Program-made: the position numbers and the translations under genes
Part shown: positions 30,674 to 39,954 of the stretch, one piece after another
Numbering within the stretch: position 1 is the first letter of the stretch
How the letters are laid out: each line of letters starts with the position of its first letter
DNA from: Burkholderiales bacterium
Lineage (GTDB): Bacteria > Pseudomonadota > Gammaproteobacteria > Burkholderiales > Burkholderiaceae_C
Length of the DNA: 41,097 bases
Direction: 5' to 3'
Assembly: GCA_016703325.1 (NCBI GenBank)
Contig: JADJCH010000059.1
Coordinates: forward strand, 1-41,097
The notes under the pieces: generated by a model
What the model was told of the DNA's origin: nothing
Seen by the model: only the letters and a program-made list of their open reading frames with translations
Database searches by the model: none

Positions 30674-31677
30674 GTGGGGGCTCCGGTCGATGGGGGGCTT
30701 GGCGGCGAGGCGTTGCAGCGGTCGGGCTGCCGCATTGTCCGGCTCGCTCCCAGGCCCGCAAAGTCCTGCGCGATGAAGTCCACAAACGCCCGCACCCGGC
30801 TGCTCAGCTGCAGGCGCTGGGGCACGACGGCATGGATGTCCGCCGCGGGTGTGTCCCAGCCGGGCAGCACCTGCACCAGCCGGCCGCTGTCGAGGTGGCG
30901 GACGATGTCCCACTCCGAGCGCATCAGGATGCCGTGTCCGTCCAGCGCCCAGGCCACCGCGATCTCGCCGTCGTTGGTGGCCAGATGGCTGCGGGTCTTG
31001 ACGGTTTCGCTGCGCGCCCGCATGCCCTTGCCGGTGGACAGCCGCCAGGTGCCGTAGGCATCGTCGCCCTGGCGGATGGCGATGCAGCGGTGTGCCACCA
31101 GGTCCTGCGGCAGCTGCGGCACGCCGAAGCGCTGCAGGTAGGCCGGCGCGGCGCAGAGCAGGCGGCGGTTGGGCGCCAGCCGGCGGGCGATCACCCGGGC
31201 ATCGGGCGGCTCGCCGAAGCGGATGCACACGTCGAAGGCGTCGTCGGTCAGCGGCGGCGGGTTGACCGACAGCTGCAACTGCACCTCCACCTCCGGGTGG
31301 CGGCGGGCGAAGCGCGACAGCACCGGTGCGACATGGCTGCGCCCGAAGCCCAGCGTCGCATTCACCCGCAGCAGCCCCGTGGGCACCTGGCCGCTGCGGG
31401 TGAGCAGCTGCTCCAGCTCCTCCATCTCGCCCAGGATGCGCCGGGCGCGCTCCACCACCGCCTCGCCCTCGGGCGTCAGGCCCATGCGCCGGGTGCTGCG
31501 GTGGACCAGCACCACGCCGCTGCGCCCCTCGATCAGTGCCAGGCGCTTGCTCACCGCCGCCTTGGACACGCCCAGCTCCCGCGCCGCGGCGCTCAGGCTG
31601 GCGCTGCCGGCCAGGGTGACCAGGAAGCCCAGGTCCGCGGGCTGGATGGCAGGTGTGGTCGAGGTGGGTGAGGTCAT
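30670..31677 (-). CDS. LysR-family regulator, divergent from tartrate dehydrogenase
   Basis: A 335-residue LysR-type regulator: N-terminal winged helix (residues ~12-70: LGFLVTLAGSASLSAAARELGVSKAAVSKRLALIEGRSGVVLVHRSTRRMGLTPEGE) and a periplasmic-binding-like effector domain (~95-300: VPTGLLRVNATLGFGRSHVAPVLSRFARRHPEVEVQL, DVCIRFGEPPDARVIARRLAP, VAWALDGHGILMRSEWDI). The divergent ttuC gene 117 nt away is its probable target, with tartrate or a related acid as inducer (inference). The ATG at 31677 is preceded by GGAG; a GTG at 31698 is possible. Its stop overlaps the start of a histidine kinase gene, an unusual coupling. The 30 C-terminal residues are Pro/Ser-rich and probably unstructured. 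Confidence 0.9.
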   Translation of the reverse strand: MTSPTSTTPAIQPADLGFLVTLAGSASLSAAARELGVSKAAVSKRLALIEGRSGVVLVHRSTRRMGLTPEGEAVVERARRILGEMEELEQLLTRSGQVPTGLLRVNATLGFGRSHVAPVLSRFARRHPEVEVQLQLSVNPPPLTDDAFDVCIRFGEPPDARVIARRLAPNRRLLCAAPAYLQRFGVPQLPQDLVAHRCIAIRQGDDAYGTWRLSTGKGMRARSETVKTRSHLATNDGEIAVAWALDGHGILMRSEWDIVRHLDSGRLVQVLPGWDTPAADIHAVVPQRLQLSSRVRAFVDFIAQDFAGLGASRTMRQPDRCNASPPSPPSTGAPT

Positions 31678-31692
31678 GGCAAGAACTCCATC

Positions 31693-31733
31693 GTTCACCG
31701 ACGGTTGACGATGCTTTCACTTTAGCGGTGAAC
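31693..31733. promoter_or_regulatory. inverted repeat in the lysR-ttuC divergent region
   Basis: GTTCACCG (31693-31700) and CGGTGAAC (31726-31733) are perfect reverse complements 25 bases apart, 62 bases upstream of ttuC and just outside the lysR start. TTGACG (31705-31710) lies between them. This is the usual place for LysR-type activator sites, so it is a candidate binding region. Confidence 0.5.
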
Positions 31734-31794
31734 CGATCACCCAGCGGCTTCTTAGAGTGGTGTCCATTGCAACCCCACCTCCACGGACGCACCC

Positions 31795-32874
31795 ATGAAG
31801 ACCTACGCCATCGCAGCCATTCCCGGAGACGGCATCGGCAAGGAAGTGATCCCCGCCGGCCAGCAGGTGCTGCAGGCCCTGGCCGCAGCCAGCGGCGGAC
31901 GCTTCGCCTTCGAGTTCGAGACCTTCGGCTGGGGCGGCGACTGGTACCGCGAGCACGGCGAGATGATGCCGGCCGACGGGCTGCAGGCCCTGAAGGGCAA
32001 GGACGCCATCCTGTTCGGCTCGGCCGGCGATCCGCACATTCCCGATCACATCACGCTGTGGGGCCTGCGGCTGAAGATCTGCCAGGGCTTCGACCAGTAC
32101 GCCAACGTGCGGCCCACCCGCATCCTGCCCGGCATCGACGCGCCCCTGAAGCGCTGCCGGCCCGAGGACCTGAACTGGGTCATCGTGCGCGAGAACTCCG
32201 AGGGCGAGTACTCCGGCGTGGGCGGCCGGGTGCACCAGGGCCACCCGATCGAGGCGGCCACCGATGTGTCCATCATGACCCGCGTGGGCGTGGAGCGCAT
32301 CCTCCGCTTCGCCTTCAAGCTGGCGCAAAGCCGCCCGCGCAAGCTGCTGACGGTGATCACCAAGAGCAACGCCCAGCGGCACGCGATGGTGATGTGGGAC
32401 GAAATCGCCCACGAGGTGGCGGCCGACTTCCCGGATGTGACCTGGGACAAGGAGCTGGTGGACGCCGCCACCGCCCGCATGGTCAACCGGCCCGCCACGC
32501 TGGACACCCTCGTCGCCACCAATCTGCACGCCGACATCCTCAGCGACCTGGCCGCCGCACTCGCCGGCAGCCTGGGCATTGCGCCCACCGGCAACATCGA
32601 CCCGCAGCGCCGCTGCCCGAGCATGTTCGAGCCGATCCACGGCTCGGCCTTCGACATCATGGGCCTGGGCCTGGCCAACCCGGTGGGCACCTTCTGGAGC
32701 TGCGTGATGCTGCTGGAGCACCTCGGCGAAGCTGCCGCGGCGCAGCAGCTGATGGCCGCGATCGAGACCGTCACCGCCACGCCCGCGCTGCACACCCGCG
32801 ACCTGGGTGGGCGCGCCACCACGGCCGACGTGACCGCCGCCGTCTGCGCCCAGCTGGCCGCCCAGGGCCGCTGA
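31795..32874 (+). CDS. ttuC: tartrate dehydrogenase (TtuC family)
   Basis: A 359-residue NAD- and metal-dependent beta-decarboxylating dehydrogenase of the isocitrate/isopropylmalate family, tartrate subgroup. Motifs: IAAIPGDGIGKEVIPAGQQVL at the N-terminus, FGSAGDPHIPDHITLWGLRL, YANVRPTRILPGI (substrate Arg residues), VIVRENSEGEYSGVGGR, TKSNAQRHAMVMWDE (catalytic Lys), ATNLHADILSDLAAALAGSLGIAPTGNI (metal-binding Asp residues), and FEPIHGSAFDIMGLGLANPVGTFWS (NAD site). WGGDWYREHG and the DHITLWGLRL form distinguish it from isopropylmalate dehydrogenase. It oxidises tartrate (and often D-malate) and can yield glycerate. It heads a rightward set with a Bug receptor and a broken glycerate kinase. 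Confidence 0.9.
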   Translation: MKTYAIAAIPGDGIGKEVIPAGQQVLQALAAASGGRFAFEFETFGWGGDWYREHGEMMPADGLQALKGKDAILFGSAGDPHIPDHITLWGLRLKICQGFDQYANVRPTRILPGIDAPLKRCRPEDLNWVIVRENSEGEYSGVGGRVHQGHPIEAATDVSIMTRVGVERILRFAFKLAQSRPRKLLTVITKSNAQRHAMVMWDEIAHEVAADFPDVTWDKELVDAATARMVNRPATLDTLVATNLHADILSDLAAALAGSLGIAPTGNIDPQRRCPSMFEPIHGSAFDIMGLGLANPVGTFWSCVMLLEHLGEAAAAQQLMAAIETVTATPALHTRDLGGRATTADVTAAVCAQLAAQGR

Positions 32875-32938
32875 GCTCCACACCTCCATCCCTGCACGCC
32901 CCGCACCGCGACCCAGATCGCCCCCCCAGGAGACAACG

Positions 32939-33928
32939 ATGACGCGCACCCTGTTCACCCGCCGTGGCCTGTTGACCGGCGCCGCGCTGCTGGCCGCACT
33001 GCCGGCGTTCCCCGGCCTGGCCGTGGCCCAGCCCTTCCCGAGCAAGCCGGTGACGCTCGTCGTGCCCTTCCCGGCCGGCGGCACCACCGACGTGCTGGCC
33101 CGATCGCTGGCTGAGAAGCTCGGCCCGGCGCTCGGCCAGACGGTGATCGTGGAGAACAAGCCCGGTGCCGGCGCCACGCTGGGGGCCGACCTGGTCGCCA
33201 AGTCCAAGCCGGACGGCCACACCCTGCTGGTCGGCGCGGTGCACCACACCATCGCCGGGGCGGTCTACAAGAAGCTGCCCTACGACTTCCAGAAGGACTT
33301 CGCGCCGCTGACCACGCTGGCGCTGGTGCCCAATGTGCTGGTGGTCAGTGCCGCCTCGCCGGCCAAGACGGTGGCCGAGCTGGTCGCGCTGGGCAAGACG
33401 GCCAAGCCGGAGTTCAGCTACGGCTCCAACGGCAACGGCACCGCGCAGCACCTGATCGGCACCCAGTTCGAGAACCTCACCGGCGTCAACCTGCTGCACA
33501 TCCCCTACAAGGGCAGCGGCCCGCTCACCACCGACCTGCTGGGCGGCCAGGTGACGATGAGCTTCGACACCCTCACCCCGGTGCTGCCGCACATCAAGGC
33601 CGGCAAGCTGCGGCCGCTGGCGGTCACCACCGCCAAGCGATCCTCCGCGCTGCCCGACGTGCCCACGCTGGCCGAGGCCGGGCTGAAGGGCTTCGACACC
33701 GGCACCTGGTTCGGCGTGCTGGCGCCGGTGGCCACGCCGAAGGAGGTCACCACGCGGCTGTCCACCGAGATCATCCGCATCGTCCAGTCGGCCGACTTCA
33801 AGAAGCGCATGGCCGAGATCGGCGCCGAGCCCATCGGCCACAGCCCCGAGCAGATGGCGCAGCAGATCAAGGACGACACCGAGAAGTTCGCCCGCCTGGT
33901 CAAGCAGGCCAACGTGGTCATCGAGTGA
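32939..33928 (+). CDS. Bug-family (TctC-type) periplasmic receptor
   Basis: A 329-residue Bug/TctC receptor. The N-terminus MTRTLFTRRGLLTGAALLAALPAF...GLAVAQ has a twin Arg before the hydrophobic core and could use Tat or Sec, with cleavage after AVAQ. Family marks: KPVTLVVPFPAGGTTDVLARSLAEKLG, VIVENKPGAGATLGADLVAKSKPDGHTLLV, GSNGNGTAQHLIG, LLHIPYKGSGPLTTDLLGGQVTMSFD and LPDVPTLAEAGLKGF. GGAG precedes the ATG. It sits between ttuC and the kinase pseudogene, with a 4-nt overlap possible to the latter (GTGA), so tartrate or a similar hydroxy-diacid is the likely ligand. No TctA/TctB genes are nearby. Confidence 0.88.
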   Translation: MTRTLFTRRGLLTGAALLAALPAFPGLAVAQPFPSKPVTLVVPFPAGGTTDVLARSLAEKLGPALGQTVIVENKPGAGATLGADLVAKSKPDGHTLLVGAVHHTIAGAVYKKLPYDFQKDFAPLTTLALVPNVLVVSAASPAKTVAELVALGKTAKPEFSYGSNGNGTAQHLIGTQFENLTGVNLLHIPYKGSGPLTTDLLGGQVTMSFDTLTPVLPHIKAGKLRPLAVTTAKRSSALPDVPTLAEAGLKGFDTGTWFGVLAPVATPKEVTTRLSTEIIRIVQSADFKKRMAEIGAEPIGHSPEQMAQQIKDDTEKFARLVKQANVVIE

Positions 33929-33936
33929 CGCGGCCG

Positions 33937-35020
33937 ATGGACAGCGCTGCTGCACGCGACCTGCTGCGGGCGATGTTCGACGCCGCGCTGCAGGCGGCCC
34001 TGCCGGCGCACAGTCTGCCGCGCCACCTGCCGCCGGTGCCGCGCGGGCGCACGGTGGTGATCGGCGCCGGCAAGGCAGCGGCCTCGATGGCGCAGAGCCT
34101 GGAGCGGCACTGGCCGGCGCCTTTGCAGGGCCTGGTCGTGACCCGCTACGGCCATGCTCTGCCTTGCGACCGCATCGAAGTGATCGAGGCGGCTCACCCC
34201 GTGCCAGACGCCGCCGGCCAGCGCGCCGCCGAGCGCATGCTGGCGACGGTGCAGGGGCTCGGGCCGGACGACCTGGTGATCCATCTGCTCTCCGGCGGCG
34301 GCTCGGCCTTGCTGGCCCTGCCACTGCCCGGCATCACCCCATCCCCGCGGCCGCCGGCCCCCCGGCCCCCACCCGACCGCACCGATCCTGCGCCGCTACC
34401 GCATCGACGCGCCGCCGGCCGTGCTGCACCTGCTGGAGGAAGCGACGATCGCCGAATCCCACAAGCCCGGCGACCCGCGCCTGCCGGCCATCGAGACGCA
34501 CTGGATCGCCACCCCGCAGCAGGCGCTGGAGGCCGCGGCCGAGGTCGGCTGGCGCGCCGGGCTGGCGGTGCACATCCTGGGCGACGCGCTGGAGGGCGAA
34601 GCCCGCTCGATGGGCCGCACCCTGGCCGCCATCGCCCAGCAGGTGGCCCGCCGCGCCCAGCCCTTCATGCCGCCCTGCGTGCTGCTCAGCGGTGGCGAAT
34701 CGACGGTGCAGGTGCGTGGCAGCGGTCGCGGCGGGCGCAACGTCGAGTTCCTGCTTGCGCTTACCCTGGCGCTGCAGGGCGATCCGCACATCCACGCCCT
34801 GGCCGCCGACACCGACGGCGTCGATGGCATCGAGCCCATCGCCGGCGCCCTGGCCGGGCCGGACACCCTGACGCGCGCCGAGGCGCTGGGCCATCGCGCC
34901 GCCGATGCGCTGGACCGCAACGACGCGCACAGCTTCTTCGAGGCGCTGGGCGACAGCCTCGTCACCGGGCCGACGCTGACCAACGTCAACGACTTTCGGG
35001 CGATCCTGGTGGACGTCTGA
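33937..35020 (+). pseudogene. ttuD: MOFRL-family glycerate kinase with internal deletion
   Basis: The 5' part (to about 34340) encodes a normal TtuD N-terminus: GRTVVIGAGKAAASMAQSLERHW, RIEVIEAAHPVPDAAGQRAAERML, IHLLSGGGSALLALPLPGIT. Sequence then passes through a C-rich stretch, and the protein resumes in another frame at about 34380 with ILRRYRIDAPPAVLHLLEEA, continuing to LSGGESTVQV, GRNVEFLLALTLAL, AADTDGVDG and TGPTLTNVNDFRAIL. Compared with the intact copy at 5727-7043 about 79 residues are missing, including the HLSALKGGRL and LLISDVPGDDP active-site blocks. It therefore cannot be functional. A GTG at 33925 overlapping the previous stop is another start. Loss during assembly of a GC-rich stretch is a possible alternative cause. 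Confidence 0.85.
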
Positions 35021-35040
35021 GCGGCGCTCGGGCCCGCCCG

Positions 35041-36201
35041 TCAGTCCTGCCGCAGCAACTCCCGCGCGATCACGACCTGCTGGATCTGCGAGGTGCCTTC
35101 GTACAGGCGCAGCAGGCGGGCGTCGCGGTAGAAGCGCTCCACCGGGTACTCGTTGATGTAGCCGGCGCCGCCGTGGATCTGCACGCCGCGGTCGGCGACG
35201 CGGCCGACCATTTCGGTGGCGAAGAGCTTGGCGCAGGACACGCGCATCGACACATCGGGGTCGGAGGCGCCGGGCGGCTTGCGGTCGAAGCGCTCGGCCA
35301 CCTCCTGCACCAGCGCCCAGGCGGCCAGCAGCTCGGCCTGGCTGTCGGCCAGCAGGGCCTGGATGAGCTGGAACTCGCCGATCGGTTTGCCGAACTGTCT
35401 GCGGTCGCGGGCGTAGCGGCGCGATTCGTCCAGGATGCGTGCGGCCAGGCCGCAGGAGACGGCGGAGATGTTGAGCCGGCCGCGGTCGAGCACCTTCATC
35501 GCGGTCTTGAAGCCCTGGCCGGGCACACCGCCGATGATGTTCGCGGCCGGCACGCGGGCGTTGTCGAGGATCACGTCGCAGGTCTTGCTGCCGCGCTGGC
35601 CCATCTTCTTGTCGGGTTTGCCCAGCGACAGCCCCGGTGTGTCGGCCGGCACGATGAAGGCCGACACCCCGCCCGCGCCCGGCCCGCCGGTGCGCGCCAT
35701 CAGCGTGAAGGCGCCCGCGCGCGGTGCATTGGTGATGAAGCGTTTGCTGCCGTTGAGGACGTAGTGATCGCCCTCCAATCGCGCGCTGGTCTTGAGCGAG
35801 CCGGCGTCCGAACCGGCATCCGGCTCGGTCAGCGCGAAGGAGATGATCAGCTCGCCGCTGGCGATGCGGGGCAGGTATTCGGCCTTCTGCTCGGGTGTGC
35901 CGTCCATCAGGATGCCCTGCGAACCGATGCCGATGTTGGTGCCGAAGACCGAGCGGAAGGCCGGCGCGGTGCGGCCCAGCTCGTGGTTGACCTGCACCTC
36001 CTGGCTCACCGACAGGCCGATGCCGCCGTACTCCTCCGGCACGGTCAGGCCGAACAGGCCCATGGCCTTCATGTCCTCGATGAGGTCGGCCGGCACCAGG
36101 TCCTGCTCCTCCACCGCATCCTCGGCGGGGATCAGGCGCTCGCGCACGAAGCGCTGCACGGAGGCGAGCAGCAGCTCGAAGGATTCGTTGTCGATGGCCA
36201 T
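35041..36201 (-). CDS. acyl-CoA dehydrogenase
   Basis: A 386-residue FAD-dependent acyl-CoA dehydrogenase with the three usual domains. Helical N-terminus: MGLFGLTVPEEYGGIGLS. Middle beta domain: IISFALTEPDAGSDAGSLKTSA, YVLNGSKRFITNA, then KKMGQRGSKTCDVILDNARVP. C-terminal helical domain: ERFYRDARLLRLYEGTSQIQQ, with the catalytic base Glu368 in YEGTSQI. It introduces the alpha,beta double bond. It precedes no gene in the leftward cluster but follows the BadK-like hydratase by 27 nt in transcription order, so it probably acts on an intermediate of the same alicyclic acid route (BadJ-like role is one option, inferred). It is convergent with the kinase pseudogene. Confidence 0.88.
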   Translation of the reverse strand: MAIDNESFELLLASVQRFVRERLIPAEDAVEEQDLVPADLIEDMKAMGLFGLTVPEEYGGIGLSVSQEVQVNHELGRTAPAFRSVFGTNIGIGSQGILMDGTPEQKAEYLPRIASGELIISFALTEPDAGSDAGSLKTSARLEGDHYVLNGSKRFITNAPRAGAFTLMARTGGPGAGGVSAFIVPADTPGLSLGKPDKKMGQRGSKTCDVILDNARVPAANIIGGVPGQGFKTAMKVLDRGRLNISAVSCGLAARILDESRRYARDRRQFGKPIGEFQLIQALLADSQAELLAAWALVQEVAERFDRKPPGASDPDVSMRVSCAKLFATEMVGRVADRGVQIHGGAGYINEYPVERFYRDARLLRLYEGTSQIQQVVIARELLRQD

Positions 36202-36228
36202 GGCAGGAAACCTCTGCGGAGCTTGAAC

Positions 36229-36999
36229 TCAGCGGTGCTTGAACTCGGCGGGGCGCTTGGCGAGGAAGGCCCGCATGCCCTCGTGTGCGTCCTCGCTGGC
36301 GAAGCGGGTGTAGAGCTGGCGGCGCTCGAAGAGCACGCCCTCGGCCAGCGTCGATTCATAGGCGCGGTTGACGGCCTCCTTGATGGCCATCAGCGCGGGC
36401 AGCGAGTAGCCGGCGATGCGCTCGGCCAGCGCCAGCGTGGCGCCGTGCAGCTCGTCGTCGGGCACCACGCGCGAGACCAGGCCGTAGAGGTCGGCCTCGT
36501 CGGCGTCCAGCACGCGCGCGGACAGGCACATGTCCATCGCCTTGGCCTTGCCGATGGCACGCGGCAGGCGCTGCGTGCCGCCGGCGCCCGGCAGCATGGC
36601 CAGCTTGATCTCGGGCAGCGCGAACTTGGCGCTGTGCGCGGCGACGATGACGTCGCAGGCCAGCGCCAGCTCGCAGCCGCCGCCGAAGGCGAAGCCCGCC
36701 ACCGCGGCAAGCACCGGCTTGCGCACCGAGCGGATCGCCTCCCAGTTGCGGGTGATGAACTGGTTCTGGATGACGTCCATGGTGCCCCAGTCGGCCATCA
36801 CTGCGATGTCCGCTCCGGCCGCGAAGGCCTTGGCGCTGCCGGTGATGACGATGGCGCCAACGCCGTCGTCGGCGTCGAAGCGCCGCAGCGCCTCGCCCAG
36901 CGCATCCATCAGCTCGTCGTTCAGCGCATTGAGCGCCTCCGGCCGGTTCAGGGTGATGACGGCCACCCGGCCGCGGGTCTCGGTCAGGACAACAGGCAT
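36229..36999 (-). CDS. enoyl-CoA hydratase, BadK-like
   Basis: A 256-residue crotonase-fold hydratase. VAVITLNRPEALNALNDELMDALGEAL, AFAAGADIAVMADW (first oxyanion-hole segment), FAFGGGCELALACDVIVAAHSAKFALPEIKLAMLPGAGGTQRLPRAIG (second oxyanion segment and the catalytic Glu region) and the C-terminal KEAVNRAYESTLAEGVLFERRQLYTRFASEDAHEGMRAFLAKR are visible. The whole chain resembles BadK, cyclohex-1-enecarboxyl-CoA hydratase of the benzoate/cyclohexanecarboxylate pathway, more than generic short-chain hydratases; this was judged by eye. GGAGG precedes the ATG. Neighbours (two acyl-CoA dehydrogenases and a CoA ligase) fit that role. Confidence 0.85.
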   Translation of the reverse strand: MPVVLTETRGRVAVITLNRPEALNALNDELMDALGEALRRFDADDGVGAIVITGSAKAFAAGADIAVMADWGTMDVIQNQFITRNWEAIRSVRKPVLAAVAGFAFGGGCELALACDVIVAAHSAKFALPEIKLAMLPGAGGTQRLPRAIGKAKAMDMCLSARVLDADEADLYGLVSRVVPDDELHGATLALAERIAGYSLPALMAIKEAVNRAYESTLAEGVLFERRQLYTRFASEDAHEGMRAFLAKRPAEFKHR

Positions 37000-37031
37000 G
37001 AGGCCTCCAAAGGTTCATTCACGCGCCGTGA

Positions 37032-38033
37032 TCACTCCACGATGATCTTGCGGTCTTTGATGAGGGTCGAGAGCTGCTTGCCCTCGTCGGCCAGCAGCTT
37101 CTTGAAGGCCGGCGTGTCCAGTGCCACTGGCTCGGCGCCCAGGTCGCCGAAGCGCTGCTTGAGTGCCGGGGCGGCCAGCGCCTTGTTCAGCTCGCGCGTC
37201 AGGCGGGCGGTGATCTCGGCCGGCACGTTCAGCGGCGCCCAGACGCCGAACCAGATGTCCAGGCTGGCGTTCTGGATGCCCAGGTCGGCGTAGGTGGGCA
37301 CGTCCGGGAAGAAGGGCGACTTCTTGTCGCTGGCCACCGCCAGCAGCTTGACCCGCCCGGCCTTGATGTGCGGGAAGGCGATGCCGGGGTCGAAGGCGAT
37401 GTCGGCCTGGCTGGCCATCACGTCCTGCAGCGCCGGTGCCGCGCCGCGGTAGGGGATGTGGGTGATGAAGGTGCCGGTGCTCTGCTTGAAAAGTTCACCC
37501 GCCAGCTGCGGCGGCGTGCCGGTGCCGGAAGAGGCGTAGGAGAGCTTGCCGGGCTGCGACTTGGCCAGCGCGACCAGCTGCCTGGCGTCCTTGACGTCCA
37601 GCGTCGGCCGGGCGATCAGGTACATCTGCGTGCGGCCAATGGACATCACCGGCGCCAGGTCGCGCGAGGGCAGGAGGTTGGACTTGAACAGCGAGGGGTT
37701 GGCCGTCTCGACCGAGGTGGGTGCGATCAGCAGCGTGTAGCCATCCGGCGCCGCCTTGATCACCTCGCCGGCCGCCAGGTTGCCGCTGGCGCCGGGTTTG
37801 TTGTCGACGATCACGGTCTGGCCCAGCGCTTCGGTGAGCGCCTGGGCCAGCGTGCGCGCCATCACATCGGTGGTGCCGCCGGGCGCGAAGCCCACGACGA
37901 TGCGCACCGCCTTGGTCGGCCAGGCGGGCGCCTGTGCCACCGCCGGCAGGGCCGCGGCGGCCAGCGTGGCGGCGGCGAGCTTCAGGGCGCTGCGGCGCAG
38001 CGGGGACAGGGGCTGGGGCATGGGTGCGGACAT
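37032..38033 (-). CDS. Bug-family (TctC-type) periplasmic receptor
   Basis: A 333-residue Bug/TctC receptor. The signal sequence (residues ~1-34, PLRRSALKLAAATLAAAALPAVAQA) has a twin Arg ahead of its hydrophobic core. Family marks: TKAVRIVVGFAPGGTTDVMARTLAQAL, VIVDNKPGASGNLAAGEVIKAAPDGYTLLI, SYASSGTGTPPQLAGELFK, THIPYRGAAPALQDVMASQADIAFD and FPDVPTYADLG. A strong GAGGAG precedes the ATG. It lies between the CoA ligase and the hydratase, 32 nt from the latter, so it probably binds the carboxylic acid that the cluster degrades (an alicyclic or aromatic acid; inference). As with the other two receptors, no TctA/TctB partner is seen. Confidence 0.88.
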   Translation of the reverse strand: MSAPMPQPLSPLRRSALKLAAATLAAAALPAVAQAPAWPTKAVRIVVGFAPGGTTDVMARTLAQALTEALGQTVIVDNKPGASGNLAAGEVIKAAPDGYTLLIAPTSVETANPSLFKSNLLPSRDLAPVMSIGRTQMYLIARPTLDVKDARQLVALAKSQPGKLSYASSGTGTPPQLAGELFKQSTGTFITHIPYRGAAPALQDVMASQADIAFDPGIAFPHIKAGRVKLLAVASDKKSPFFPDVPTYADLGIQNASLDIWFGVWAPLNVPAEITARLTRELNKALAAPALKQRFGDLGAEPVALDTPAFKKLLADEGKQLSTLIKDRKIIVE

Positions 38034-38217
38034 CGGAGGACTCCTCGGGCAGGGGCAGGCGGTTGGGCCTGGGCAGGGACGGGCGTGTCGAGCCGCTGCG
38101 GCCGGGGGCTGGCCGCAGGGGGCGTCGAGCGGATGGGATGGGCTGAAGGCGGGAGAGGGGCGGGAGAGAGGGGGGCGCTCCCGCCGCCGCGGTTCAGTGG
38201 TTCAGGAGTTCAGGAGT

Positions 38218-39885
<1,668 letters not shown>

Positions 39886-39954
39886 GTCTTGTCTCCTGTC
39901 CTCGGGTGGGATCGGTGGGGTCGAGGTGTCGGTCGGGGGCCGTGCTTCTGGGCG

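Noticed and set aside
30674..31792. N-terminal extension of the histidine kinase to 998 residues
   Set aside because: The extra region overlaps lysR out of frame and is low-complexity. A TTG with GGAG at 30673 precedes the first membrane helix.
34340..37293. Continuation of the kinase frame for about 1 kb beyond the break into the acyl-CoA genes
   Set aside because: It is antisense to the acyl-CoA dehydrogenase and hydratase and has no family features. The real kinase sequence continues in another frame.
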